Shown in pieces: positions 7,936 through 16,986 of a stretch of DNA of 64,000 nucleotides. The position numbers and the translations under genes were made by a program. Source of the DNA: Methanobrevibacter sp. (GTDB lineage: Archaea; Methanobacteriota; Methanobacteria; Methanobacteriales; Methanobacteriaceae); contig NZ_JAFQQZ010000045.1 of the NCBI RefSeq assembly GCF_017410345.1, positions 90,042 to 154,041 of the forward strand, read 5' to 3'. How positions within the stretch are numbered: position 1 is the stretch's first letter; the number at the start of each line of letters is the position of its first letter. Below the pieces are notes generated by a model. The model was not told the DNA's origin. It saw only the letters and a list, made by a program, of their open reading frames with translations, and made no database searches.

Positions 7936-8052
7936 GATAGTTCCTCCCTTTACTTAATAGTAGTATTATAGTGGGAGTTTATAAAAGTTTTTGAAAAAAG
8001 AAAAAAAGAAAAATAATTGTTATTAAAAAGAGAAAATAAATTGAAAAAATTA

Positions 8053-8481
8053 TTAAAGTTTTCTAGTTTTAGCCCCACAATTTGGGCAGAAGTTTTCATT
8101 GGCCTCTAATTTTTGACCGCAGCTGCCACAAAAAGAGGCTGTATTTGAATCTTCGTTAGCATCTGCTGGAATATTTTGTGGTGCTTTTTGTTGATTCATC
8201 TTTTCAATTATTTCTGCATACAGCTCAGCGGTTTTATCTCTAGCCCCTCTTATTCTTTTAGGATTTAATTGGTATTTGTCAGTTATTGTTTTTATTTCAA
8301 TACTGGTAAGTTTATTCTCTACTTTTTGAATATCCTTGTAGAAAATATTAACTTCTTTACCACCAGTCTTCAAATGAATATAACTATCTTCTATTGTGAT
8401 TAATGCTGGTGCGATTCCTAATTTCCATTCATAGTTTTTTCCAATTTCTGATGCTTCTTTAAGACCGTCAAATAATCCCAT
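8053..8481 (-). CDS. PH-like domain protein with C-terminal zinc ribbon
   Basis: A 142-residue protein from ATG 8481, with GGAGG 7 bases upstream; the adjacent ATG 8484 is also possible. Residues about 20-95 form a beta-rich segment (APALITIEDSYIHLKTGG, VNIFYKDIQKVENK) like the PH-like domains that accompany SHOCT proteins. The C-terminus FCGSCGQKLEANENFCPNCG is a zinc ribbon. It lies 32 bases after the zinc-ribbon/SHOCT gene, which has the same PH-like segment with the domains in reverse order. Cytoplasmic; no enzymatic motif. A membrane-proximal sensing or scaffolding role is speculative. Confidence 0.7.
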   Translation of the reverse strand: MGLFDGLKEASEIGKNYEWKLGIAPALITIEDSYIHLKTGGKEVNIFYKDIQKVENKLTSIEIKTITDKYQLNPKRIRGARDKTAELYAEIIEKMNQQKAPQNIPADANEDSNTASFCGSCGQKLEANENFCPNCGAKTRKL

Positions 8482-8516
8482 CATATCCCCTCCATATGTC
8501 AAATGAAATTTTAGTT

Positions 8517-9464
8517 TTAATTATTGAACAACTCCTTTTTCTTAATTTCAAATTCCTCTTTGGTTAATAATCCTTTTTCATATAATTCTGCAATTTTTAC
8601 AAGATCGTCAACATTACTGTTACTTTTATTTCCCATATCATCATTACTGTAATTAGTTTTATTCTCCATATACTCATTAAATTTGCCATTTATTAAATTT
8701 ACCATTTCATCATTAACATATTTCAATTGAACTTTGCCAGATGACTTTAAATGTATATCTATACTATTACTTAAATTAAGCAATCCTTGGGCATCATAGT
8801 CAATTCCCGCAATGTTGTCATAAAAAATTTTTATATTCCCCATTTTTGATTTCAGGAACATGGATTCCTTGACAACCAACATATAGGTATCTTCCAAAAT
8901 AATATAACAATCCATAAGATCTCTTTCATTGGTATTTGAGAAAGTGGAATGCCTGATCTCTTCTATTGAACATTTAAACCAAAGCCTGTTTTGAAATGGA
9001 ACTCCAAATTTCTGTTCCAATTTTATTTCCTTGGCAATTCTCTCTTGCTGTTTGGCTTGATTGATTCTTTCATTAGCCTCTTCCTGGCTTACTGGTGTCC
9101 CATATTTTTCAGTAAAGAGTTCATGAATTCTTGGTTCTATACCTTCTATTCCTAATCCCTCATTTTTGATTTCCTTTTTAATTATCTTCATAACCTTGTC
9201 GAAATATCTGGCATCTACAGCATTCATGGTTAAAAGACCATATCTTGGAATGATTCTTCTAAATTTTTGATAATTATTATCTTTATAGGTTTTGATTTCC
9301 TTTAATGCCAGTTTTTCTCTCTCTTTTTGGTCCGTTGGTTTCTTATTAAACAATCCTCCAGAAGATTTTACATTTTCTTTAGTATATTCTCTTACTGCAG
9401 TCCCACAGTTTGTGCAAAAATTAACATTATCCTCTAATTCACAGCCACAATTAGTGCAAAATAT
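8517..9464 (-). CDS. Zinc ribbon-PH-like-SHOCT protein with an ATA start codon
   Basis: In frame upstream of the first standard start (TTG 9353) the sequence encodes a complete zinc ribbon, FCTNCGCELEDNVNFCTNCG, so the real N-terminus must lie near 9464. There the codon is ATA where ATG is expected, with GGGGG exactly 7 bases upstream (9472-9476), and an in-frame TAA two codons before. The 315-residue product then has a helical middle, a PH-like beta segment and a C-terminal SHOCT motif (LVKIAELYEKGLLTKEEFE). TTG 9353 has GGAGGA directly abutting it, which is too close. The gene is 16 bases after the second K+ channel and cotranscribed with it. Confidence 0.7.
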   Translation of the reverse strand: MFCTNCGCELEDNVNFCTNCGTAVREYTKENVKSSGGLFNKKPTDQKEREKLALKEIKTYKDNNYQKFRRIIPRYGLLTMNAVDARYFDKVMKIIKKEIKNEGLGIEGIEPRIHELFTEKYGTPVSQEEANERINQAKQQERIAKEIKLEQKFGVPFQNRLWFKCSIEEIRHSTFSNTNERDLMDCYIILEDTYMLVVKESMFLKSKMGNIKIFYDNIAGIDYDAQGLLNLSNSIDIHLKSSGKVQLKYVNDEMVNLINGKFNEYMENKTNYSNDDMGNKSNSNVDDLVKIAELYEKGLLTKEEFEIKKKELFNN

Positions 9465-9480
9465 TGTTTAACCCCCTTTT

Positions 9481-10329
9481 TCAATTATTTTCTTTAATTA
9501 AGTCTTTTAATTCAGATAACTGCTGTTTCAATTCCTCATTAAGTTCATTGGATTTTTCCAATTCCTCTTTAACTTTAGTCAATTCCTTTCTGTTCTTTTC
9601 AAGTTCCCTCTCATGAAAATTCAATTTTTGATTTATAAAGTGCAAATTATCATCAATGCTGATTCCCTCTTCCAATAACCTGTCTGTAAAGACTGAAGAT
9701 ACTGTACCTGTGATTACACTGAACACCAACACTCCAAGTAGAATCAAGAATAATGTAATAAATCTAGATAAAGGATCATTGAACCCATCACTGCCATAAC
9801 CAACAGTGGTCAATGTTATCAAAACAAAATAAAGACTGTCAGATATGTTTTTAGTAGAGCCTGTATATGTTAATAAAACTGTGAATACAACTACCAATAC
9901 ACCTACAACAAGAAAAATCTTATCTACACCTGTACGTCTGATGACCTTTTCCAAATTATATTTTTTTACAATATTTACAGCCCTAAACACTCTGATAACC
10001 CTTATCAACCTTAAGAAACGAGTTACATTCAAGAATTTAGAGCTTGTTCCTATTAGTGCAATAGCCACTATATCAAATGGTATTGAAGCTATTAAATCTA
10101 AGAAATGTTCCTTGAAATATTTGGCTTTGGTTTCTGTTTTGAATAATCCATAGAAAAATTCAATGAGTAAAAGAGCACAGATTGTTAGGTCAAAATACTT
10201 TACAAAACCAGCATAATCAACCAAATGAAGACCCCTTATCGGTAAGGAAATGACAATTAGAATTAAATCTATGATTACTAAAATATCAAATATAACTTCC
10301 AGATAAGGTTTAATGTCTTTTATATTCAT
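9481..10329 (-). CDS. Voltage-gated-type potassium channel (second paralogue)
   Basis: This 282-residue channel has the same architecture as the one at 6443-7273. S4 is well charged (R104, R107, R110, R113, R116 at three-residue spacing). The pore has TTVGYG at 174-179, but the filter is followed by SDG where the paralogue has D, a change at the outer mouth. After S6 a long coiled coil (about 225-282) replaces any RCK domain. It is the first gene of the channel/zinc-ribbon run. A 20-bp promoter-like element at 10392-10411 is nearly identical to one upstream of the gene at 18664. Confidence 0.88.
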   Translation of the reverse strand: MNIKDIKPYLEVIFDILVIIDLILIVISLPIRGLHLVDYAGFVKYFDLTICALLLIEFFYGLFKTETKAKYFKEHFLDLIASIPFDIVAIALIGTSSKFLNVTRFLRLIRVIRVFRAVNIVKKYNLEKVIRRTGVDKIFLVVGVLVVVFTVLLTYTGSTKNISDSLYFVLITLTTVGYGSDGFNDPLSRFITLFLILLGVLVFSVITGTVSSVFTDRLLEEGISIDDNLHFINQKLNFHERELEKNRKELTKVKEELEKSNELNEELKQQLSELKDLIKENN

Positions 10330-10391
10330 ATAAACAATCCATAGTTTAAATTATTTAAAAATAAGTTAAATAAAAGTTTATTAATATAAAT

Positions 10392-10411
10392 ATTTATAAG
10401 TTGTGATTTAA
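10392..10411 (-). promoter_or_regulatory. Shared promoter element (TTAAATCACAAC-TTATAAAT)
   Basis: On the minus strand this site reads as a TATA box preceded by TTAAATCACAA, 62 bases upstream of the channel start. The same 20 bases with one mismatch occur at 18751-18770, upstream of another minus-strand gene. The preceding segment could be a BRE plus a regulator site. Confidence 0.4.
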
Positions 10412-10614
10412 CTGAAAAAATTAGAAAAATTTTCTACTATGTTTATGAGAAAATCGCATTTACAGAAATCCCAAAAAATCGATATATCTACTTTTAAGCA
10501 CTTTATTCCCTGCCTTATGAAATAATTAATGGATATGATAAAATGGCTTAATAAATAAGGTTATGTGAAGAGCAGAATTATTAAAAAATTATGGGTTAGA
10601 AATGCCAAATAGAA

Positions 10615-11268
10615 TCAAGGATAACAACGTTGGCAAGGGGAATAACCCCTATTTATCGCTTCATCACGACTTGAGAAATAAACTTTATTTGAAGGTTTCA
10701 TCTTATCAACACTATCACAGCCTGGAGCATGGAATTTTCCAGTATTACCATTTCCTACATAACTGTTAGAAGTACCACTATGGTAAGTGGTTGTACTGCC
10801 ACTGCTTGATGATCCGACAGTTCCTCTTGATGAATAATCGGATAAATCAAAATCTCCAAAAGTTTGATTTCCACTATCAATTAATAAAGTTTCATTTCGT
10901 GAATCAATTAAATAACCATTAGAATCATATAAATTAATTTCTGCAAAATCAGGGAAATATTTAAATGCATTTGCACTTCGAACTTCAATGCAACCAAAAT
11001 CATCAACAGTTTTTTGAACCTTATTTCCAGGATTTAATTGAGAACCATCTCGAGAATAAAAAATTTGTATGAGAACATCGGCACCAGAATATTCTTCTCC
11101 GACATAGATAATTGCATAAGTTTTATCTTCTAATCCTCCCCCTGTTGAAATACAACCTCCTTCAATTTCCATCAAATCAATATCATAAGCTGAAACAATA
11201 TTCAGTGCAGAAATAAGAAGTAAAATTAAAATAAACCCCATAAAAAAATTTTTAAAATTAATTTTCAT
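10615..11268 (-). CDS. Secreted protein with C-terminal Ada-like zinc-binding domain
   Basis: A 217-residue exported protein. Residues 1-27 are a signal peptide (FFMGFILILLLISALNIVSA, then Y). A beta-rich domain follows, then a Ser/Thr/Gly-rich linker (about 148-172). The end, YVGNGNTGKFHAPGCDSVDK ... VYFSSRDEAINRGYSPCQRC, is the small Ada-type metal-binding fold seen at the C-terminus of many secreted nucleases and surface proteins, with C184, C213 and C216 as likely ligands together with H181. No nuclease domain is present. It stands alone, flanked by AT-rich spacers. The role at the cell surface is unknown. Confidence 0.75.
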   Translation of the reverse strand: MKINFKNFFMGFILILLLISALNIVSAYDIDLMEIEGGCISTGGGLEDKTYAIIYVGEEYSGADVLIQIFYSRDGSQLNPGNKVQKTVDDFGCIEVRSANAFKYFPDFAEINLYDSNGYLIDSRNETLLIDSGNQTFGDFDLSDYSSRGTVGSSSSGSTTTYHSGTSNSYVGNGNTGKFHAPGCDSVDKMKPSNKVYFSSRDEAINRGYSPCQRCYP

Positions 11269-11403
11269 AATGATCCTCTTAAAAAATAATCAGTAATTAA
11301 TGATTTAAAAAAAGACATATTTATAAATTTGGGCATAATTAAATATTAATCCAAGATTTTTTTAAGTTAATGTCTTTTTGAAAAAATTACTTTTATGAGA
11401 GAA

Positions 11404-12897
11404 TTAGATTTGCAATACTTCTCTAAATTTCTCCCAAATTTTTACCATAGCAAGAGAGTCAAGTTCACAATATCTAAGCAATCCTTCCCTAATTATCTCT
11501 TGCTCTTTTTTTGATTTTTCACTTAATTTCAGAAATGCTTCTGCTGCCTCTCCTCCCTGATGCACCACAGGAAGGTTATGGTAATCAAGCTCAGGACAAT
11601 TCGGATATAATGCTGGAAGAACATATTTCAACGAATGGGATCCTTTCATTTCCTTCACATAATAGTTTCTGTTCTTGAATGGTATCATAAGATCAACCAT
11701 ATTTCCATTGATTCTTCCCATTTCATCTTTCAAATCAGGATATAATCTTCCGATTTCCTTATTTCGTCCGGCTTCAGCGGCCTTATTATAGACAATTACG
11801 CTACCATTGTCCCTTATATCATCTATTAGACTTTCTGCAAAGTGTCTGATGATGTTTTCATCATCTGCCTGTGCCAGAAATTCCCTATGTTCAAGTGGGG
11901 CTCCCTCTTCTCTTATTATATGCAATGAGTATTGGAAAGGTATCTGCTGATATGCCCTTGTTCCTTCAAGTTGCGGTATTGCATGCTGGCAGAACTCATA
12001 GTCAATGAAATACAACGGATAGTTGAGAGAATCTAAAAACTCCTTTATCGCATCTTTTTCTATCTTAGGATCTCTATCGTTGAGCTCGAAATCTATCTGC
12101 TCCAAGTATCTTGGGTTGATGTCATCATCCTTCAAGTCTTCAAATGATATCTTTCCCTCATTGTATTTCTTGAACTTCTCTTCAGTGTTCATGCCCTTTA
12201 TGTCAAAGACATTAGGTCTTGGCAAGTCTCTAGTGCAATAGTTCCAGAAATCACAGTGATATGGCTCAAAGCAATATTCTCCTAATTCTTTGGTCGGTTC
12301 ATTGTCTTCATCATGAGCGTCCATGAACTTATTGATCTTATCTATATTGTTTATAATCTCATTCTGTTTCTGCTTTGCAATATCTGTTATGTCCTTTATG
12401 GTGAACAATTGGCTTAAATCCAGTTCCCCTTCTTTGATGTATTTATTGTTTATGTGAACAATAGCTACCTTTTTCACATTAAGACCAAAATTTGACAATA
12501 CATAATATTGATAAGAAGCATCATCCAGGTAAATGGGCCTGATTCCTGTGGAGCTTTTCACTTCATAGATCTCCACTCCATCCTCATCATTCTTAAGGAT
12601 GTCTACACTGCAGAAATTGTTGTCATAGGTAAATGAAGCTTCTGTGATTATATTTGGCTTGTTTGGAAGTAGTTCATTTGTCTTTTCTATCATATTAGAA
12701 AGATTTATGTCAAATTCTATGTCTTCATAATCTCCAAACAATCCTTTTGCAAGTTCCCCTACTTTTCTTCCATTTTCAAAAAGTACTGTCTTGTCTTCAC
12801 CTGCTTCCTCATCCGGTTTGTATTTGCTTAACCAAAAAATCTTTTCACATTGCACACATTGACAATACTTGGATTTTGATAAATATACTTTATTCAT
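11404..12897 (-). CDS. DUF2779 protein: Cas4-like nuclease fused to DEDD-type exonuclease domain
   Basis: This is a 497-residue two-part protein. The N-terminal half resembles Cas4/RecB nucleases: clustered Cys (C12, C14, C17), a PD-(D/E)XK core (D99, then E112-V-K114), and three further Cys (YCFEPYHCDFWNYC, about 207-220) that could complete an Fe-S cluster. The C-terminal half is DUF2779, with FIDYEFCQHAIPQLEGTRAY (D-x-E), a middle VYN motif and a final YCELDSLAM, an RNase H-like exonuclease pattern. It follows the helicase gene by 25 bases and is cotranscribed with it. Likely role: DNA end processing in repair or defence. Confidence 0.8.
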   Translation of the reverse strand: MNKVYLSKSKYCQCVQCEKIFWLSKYKPDEEAGEDKTVLFENGRKVGELAKGLFGDYEDIEFDINLSNMIEKTNELLPNKPNIITEASFTYDNNFCSVDILKNDEDGVEIYEVKSSTGIRPIYLDDASYQYYVLSNFGLNVKKVAIVHINNKYIKEGELDLSQLFTIKDITDIAKQKQNEIINNIDKINKFMDAHDEDNEPTKELGEYCFEPYHCDFWNYCTRDLPRPNVFDIKGMNTEEKFKKYNEGKISFEDLKDDDINPRYLEQIDFELNDRDPKIEKDAIKEFLDSLNYPLYFIDYEFCQHAIPQLEGTRAYQQIPFQYSLHIIREEGAPLEHREFLAQADDENIIRHFAESLIDDIRDNGSVIVYNKAAEAGRNKEIGRLYPDLKDEMGRINGNMVDLMIPFKNRNYYVKEMKGSHSLKYVLPALYPNCPELDYHNLPVVHQGGEAAEAFLKLSEKSKKEQEIIREGLLRYCELDSLAMVKIWEKFREVLQI

Positions 12898-12922
12898 AAT
12901 TGACTCCTTATCTAAGTTTTAA

Positions 12923-15900
12923 TTAATCATACAACTCATGAGCAAATTCTTTTGGTTTGCAAAAGGTCCTATATGCACATTTTTCACAATTTTTAATCTT
13001 TTCAGGCTCTTTTTTAAATTCCTCATCCTTAATTTTATTTGCTACAACAGACAAATTCTCCTTTTCCTTTTCCATCAACTCTTCATCAATATTGACTACA
13101 TGCTGATAATCGCTTTTGACAAAATGAATGATTGCCTTTTTGATATCATACTTCTGATACTCTGGAATTTCCCTAAGGGCTGAAGTGTAAATGTAAGATT
13201 GCTTTTCATATCCCCCAATATGATTTTCATCATATTCCGCATATTTATAATCCAAAATCACTACTTCCCCATTAGATTCCTTATAAACCAAATCAATTGC
13301 ACCATTTAGAAGGTAATTATCTCTAAATAGCTCAAATTTGAATTCTGATTCTAAAACTTCCCTATTTACAGAGTAGTTATTATAATATTCTTTAACATGA
13401 TTTTTAAATTCCTCAAATGCATCATCATCTTTCTTAATGTCAAACATTGGCTTATAATATTTTATTATGATTTCCTCTAGTTCCTCACCATCAACAACTT
13501 TTCCATCCAAAAGCTTTAGATTAAGGTCTTCCATAATCTCATGGAAAACAGTTCCCATATTTGCTGCCTTTGCTGAACCAGTACGTCTGAATCCTAAATT
13601 GAAACTTAAATCAAATTTGAACGGGCAGGAAAGATATTGGGTGTATTTTGAGTAATTGAGTACAACCGGCTCTTCAAGACCTTCAAGCTCATCTTCATAT
13701 CCCTCTTCCTTTTCATCTTCTTCTTCAAATTCTACTTGACTTAATTCCTCAAGACTTAAAGGAATGGTATGATTTCTAATCCAGTTTACTTGGTCTGGAA
13801 CCTCACCAATGGTTGATAATATCAATACATCTTTTGCCCTTGTCATCGCAACATAGAGAACCCTGTCTTCCTCTTCCACATTCAACCTATTTTCCTCATC
13901 AATTGAAAGGGTTTTGTGAACCCACTCGCCATTCTGATTTTCCTTCAAGATTGTTTTATATTCCAAACAGTCATTTGGAGTGTAATAGGTGTCGCTTGGG
14001 AAGATATAGTCCTTTTCACGATAAGGATCTTTAACGGCTGGAGGGAATTTTTCCTTTTGAAGTGAAGTTATGATAGTTACAGGAAACTCCAAACCTTTGG
14101 CTGCATGGATTGTCATTAATTGAACACCACTACCTTCCTTCTGATAGGAATCATAATCTCCAATGGCTCTCCTTAAGAAGAATAGGGCTCCTCTAAAGTC
14201 AGTTTCATATATGAATAACTCATAATTGGATAATGTTTGAGACAATATGGCAAGATTTGCAATTTCCTTATAGGAAAGTTCATAACCATACAGATTGCTT
14301 AATGCGACTAATTTATAAAATGCCTTTAAGATTGTTAGCGGTTCTTCCTTTTCTTTACTTTCATCATCGGAAGAATCAACTTCGCTTTGATCATCTGATT
14401 CTTCTTGATTCTCTTTTGGATTTATTTCATCCCTAATGATTTCCAATTGCCTGAAGAATTCCTTATCTGTTGGGTTAGTGATTTCTTCAATGTCAACAAT
14501 AGGCATTTGGAGATTTTCAAATATTTTATATAGAGTGTCTTGATCTTCCCTGTTTTTAATATTATGAATTACTCCTCTTTTATTTGCAACTTCCTCTTCC
14601 ATTCCAATAACATCTTCATAATAAGAATCCTGCAAGTTGCAAAGATATTCTTTAGTTGAATCATCAAGTGAGAAAAGTGATGTTTCAAAGTATTCGCCAC
14701 AAAATGCCTTAAGGTTTAACTCTTTTAATTCATCCTTTGATGGAATATGCCCAATATCAGTATTTCTGGCAATATACCACAACAAGATCATGATGGATTT
14801 TACCTCCGCTTGGTCGGATAAGTCACTTTGACCCTTAATTGAAAAGTCGATGCCCCCATCATTGAATCTTTCAACCAACTCGGCAATGGTTTTATCACTA
14901 TGCTTCCTATATAAAACAGCGATATCTGATTCTTTAACCCCATTGTCAATTAAAGTGCTGATGATTTGATAGACCTTAGAAGCCTCTTCGGAACTGTTTG
15001 CACTTTCAACTAAAAAATTAGGATTGTTATAAGGCTTTCCATTGCTTACCATTTCTTTTTCGGCTGTTTCCTTTCTTTGAGGGTCTATGAATGCTTCTGT
15101 TAATTTAACAATATTCTCAGTAGAACGGAAATTGACATCCAAAGGTATAGGTTTAAGATTTTCCAATCTGATTAATTCATCAAAGAAATCATTGAAAGAA
15201 CTTCTGAATGCATAGATATGCTGATCAACATCCCCTACTGCTGTAAAGTAATCGCAATTTTTCCTTAATTCCTGAAAGATCCTGAATTGGAGAGGATCAG
15301 TATCTTGAAACTCGTCAACAAAAATGGTTTTGAAAGGAGTTTCCGGGTCTTCTTCCAGTTCTTTCAAGGCTTTTTTCTGCAATGTATCATAATCTACATA
15401 ATGATACTCATCCAATAGCTCCAAGTAGGTAGGGTATGCTTCAATGATCTTCAAGAACCTTGCATTATACCAAGATTTGCTGAATAATCTAGTTTCATCA
15501 AATTCTTCAGGGTTTCTCCTCCTTTCATTTTTAAGTGGTTTATCATAATCATCAATGCGCTTTTTTAAAAAATAGTCCATTGATTCTACAAAATCAATGT
15601 AATCCTGTGTAATCACTCTTGAATCTGAAATAGTACTTAATAATTTTTGACTATCAACATTAAAGCAGGTATATTCGCCAAATTTTTTCAAAACATCTGA
15701 AATCTGATAATCAAAGATAGTGGAATAACCTTTAAAACCAAGCTTTCCCTTAAATTTTTGAATGAATAATGACTTTCTTTCTGAAGTGTCATCATCAATT
15801 AAGGTCAATGATGAGTAGTCTTCCTTATTGCTGCAATAGTTCTTGAGATACTCAAGACAAAATGAATGAATTGTGGAAATCTGCATTTTCAGAACATCTT

Positions 15901-16117
15901 CACTTGAAAGCTCTTTTCTCAATTTAAATTTTAAATTATCTGCAGCCTTATTTGTAAAAGTAATGACTAAAAAAGATTCAGGCTTGACGCCTTCATTAAT
16001 TAGATGCTTGATTCTCTCAACAATGACAGTGGTCTTCCCGGAACCAGGTCCTGCCTCAACCAATAAAGTTCCCTTACCATATTCAATTACATCTCTCTGA
16101 TTTCCAACAAATTCCAT
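12923..16117 (-). CDS. UvrD/AddA-like superfamily 1 helicase with C-terminal Fe-S RecB-type nuclease
   Basis: A single-chain helicase-nuclease of 1064 residues. SF1A motifs appear in order: Walker A AGPGSGKTT (22-30), TFTNKAADNL, Walker B VDEFQDTDPLQ, VGDVDQHIYAFR, NFRSTENIV, MTIHAAKGLEFPVT and VLYVAMTRAKD. The C-terminal quarter starts with NYSKYTQYLSCPFKF and has GTVFHEIME, GAIDLVY, VVILDYKYAEY, and the final triplet CEKCAYRTFC. The Cys of LSCPFKF plus these three match the Fe-S staple of AddB/Cas4 nucleases. It unwinds DNA and probably cuts it. The downstream DUF2779 nuclease is 25 bases away. A 500-base AT-rich region precedes it. Confidence 0.92.
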   Translation of the reverse strand: MEFVGNQRDVIEYGKGTLLVEAGPGSGKTTVIVERIKHLINEGVKPESFLVITFTNKAADNLKFKLRKELSSEDVLKMQISTIHSFCLEYLKNYCSNKEDYSSLTLIDDDTSERKSLFIQKFKGKLGFKGYSTIFDYQISDVLKKFGEYTCFNVDSQKLLSTISDSRVITQDYIDFVESMDYFLKKRIDDYDKPLKNERRRNPEEFDETRLFSKSWYNARFLKIIEAYPTYLELLDEYHYVDYDTLQKKALKELEEDPETPFKTIFVDEFQDTDPLQFRIFQELRKNCDYFTAVGDVDQHIYAFRSSFNDFFDELIRLENLKPIPLDVNFRSTENIVKLTEAFIDPQRKETAEKEMVSNGKPYNNPNFLVESANSSEEASKVYQIISTLIDNGVKESDIAVLYRKHSDKTIAELVERFNDGGIDFSIKGQSDLSDQAEVKSIMILLWYIARNTDIGHIPSKDELKELNLKAFCGEYFETSLFSLDDSTKEYLCNLQDSYYEDVIGMEEEVANKRGVIHNIKNREDQDTLYKIFENLQMPIVDIEEITNPTDKEFFRQLEIIRDEINPKENQEESDDQSEVDSSDDESKEKEEPLTILKAFYKLVALSNLYGYELSYKEIANLAILSQTLSNYELFIYETDFRGALFFLRRAIGDYDSYQKEGSGVQLMTIHAAKGLEFPVTIITSLQKEKFPPAVKDPYREKDYIFPSDTYYTPNDCLEYKTILKENQNGEWVHKTLSIDEENRLNVEEEDRVLYVAMTRAKDVLILSTIGEVPDQVNWIRNHTIPLSLEELSQVEFEEEDEKEEGYEDELEGLEEPVVLNYSKYTQYLSCPFKFDLSFNLGFRRTGSAKAANMGTVFHEIMEDLNLKLLDGKVVDGEELEEIIIKYYKPMFDIKKDDDAFEEFKNHVKEYYNNYSVNREVLESEFKFELFRDNYLLNGAIDLVYKESNGEVVILDYKYAEYDENHIGGYEKQSYIYTSALREIPEYQKYDIKKAIIHFVKSDYQHVVNIDEELMEKEKENLSVVANKIKDEEFKKEPEKIKNCEKCAYRTFCKPKEFAHELYD

Positions 16118-16633
16118 AAAATTCCCCTTAAACTTTATAATTAAGATTATGTCATGGTTTTTAATAAATTTTATTATTTGAATTCACAGCCGAGAAATGC
16201 CTAAAAATAGGAAAATAAAGAAAAATAGAAAAAAATAATTTTGTAATACTTAATAATAACTGTTTTTTAATTAAAAAAATAACTATAAATAAATATTATT
16301 AATAAAAATTAATTATTTATACTTTATAACAAAATTAAAATAAAAATAATTATTTTTAAATAAAAATAATTAATTTAAGAATATATAAATCTTAAATAAT
16401 AATAAAAAAATTAATTTTGTAATAATTTAAAGAAAACTTTATATATAACTTATTACAAATGTAATTTTACAAAAATGTAAAGGGGAATTTTAAAAAAAAA
16501 CATATCCGCCATCCAAAAAATTATTCACCATACATCAATCAGAAACACTAAAGTAGATTAATATATTTTCAATTGGAGTTCAGTTTTTTTAAGAAAATTT
16601 GATTTTTCTCTCTTTAAAAAAAATGGAGGAGAT
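16118..16633. other. AT-rich divergent spacer with promoter and tandem palindromes
   Basis: Gene-free stretch between the helicase gene (minus) and a 105-residue plus-strand gene. It is almost pure A/T from 16200 to 16450. A TATA-like run (TTTATATATAA, 16439-16449) is followed at once by two TTAC...GTAA palindromes (16452-16481). The distance from there to the downstream gene would give a long leader. No open frame with a ribosome binding site was seen. Confidence 0.6.
16452..16481 (+). promoter_or_regulatory. Tandem TTAC-N-GTAA palindromes next to a TATA box
   Basis: ATTAC-AAAT-GTAAT (16452-16465) and TTTAC-AAAAAT-GTAAA (16466-16481) sit side by side a few bases past a TATA box at 16439-16449. 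Two related palindromes at the position of the transcription start are typical of an archaeal repressor operator. They probably control the gene at 16634. The regulator is unknown. Confidence 0.45.
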
Positions 16634-16951
16634 ATGATGTTAAAAGAAAATGATTATCCGTTGACTTATGAAGAATTTAAAGAGAAAGTATTGGAATTAT
16701 TATTCGAATATCATAGCTATGAATTTATAAAAACATTAAAGAAAAGATTAGCTGTTTTAGAAAAAGAAGACCCAAATTATATGTTGGGGTTATATAAGGA
16801 ATGTTGTTTTATTTATGATAGTCCCCATATCTATGGAGACAACTGTAAAAGGGCATTTGAAAGAAATCTTTTAAGGAATACTCCTGTACGCCTATTGGAA
16901 GAATCCCTTGGATTGGGAATGATTCCATGGGAGGATTTGACTAAAAAATAA
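16634..16951 (+). CDS. Hypothetical 105-residue helical protein
   Basis: A soluble, charged protein of 105 residues, or 104 if the second of two adjacent ATGs at 16637 is used. GGAGG at 16625-16629 fits either and is slightly better spaced for the second. It is mainly helical in the first 60 residues, then has CCFIYDSPHIYGDNCKRAF and an aromatic tail (GMIPWEDLTKK). No family is recognised. It stands alone behind an unusually long leader with tandem palindromes, suggesting regulated expression. The strong ribosome binding site makes it a real gene. Confidence 0.65.
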   Translation: MMLKENDYPLTYEEFKEKVLELLFEYHSYEFIKTLKKRLAVLEKEDPNYMLGLYKECCFIYDSPHIYGDNCKRAFERNLLRNTPVRLLEESLGLGMIPWEDLTKK

Positions 16952-16986
16952 AGGGGAATGGGATAAGGAAGAAAAAAAGAAAAATA

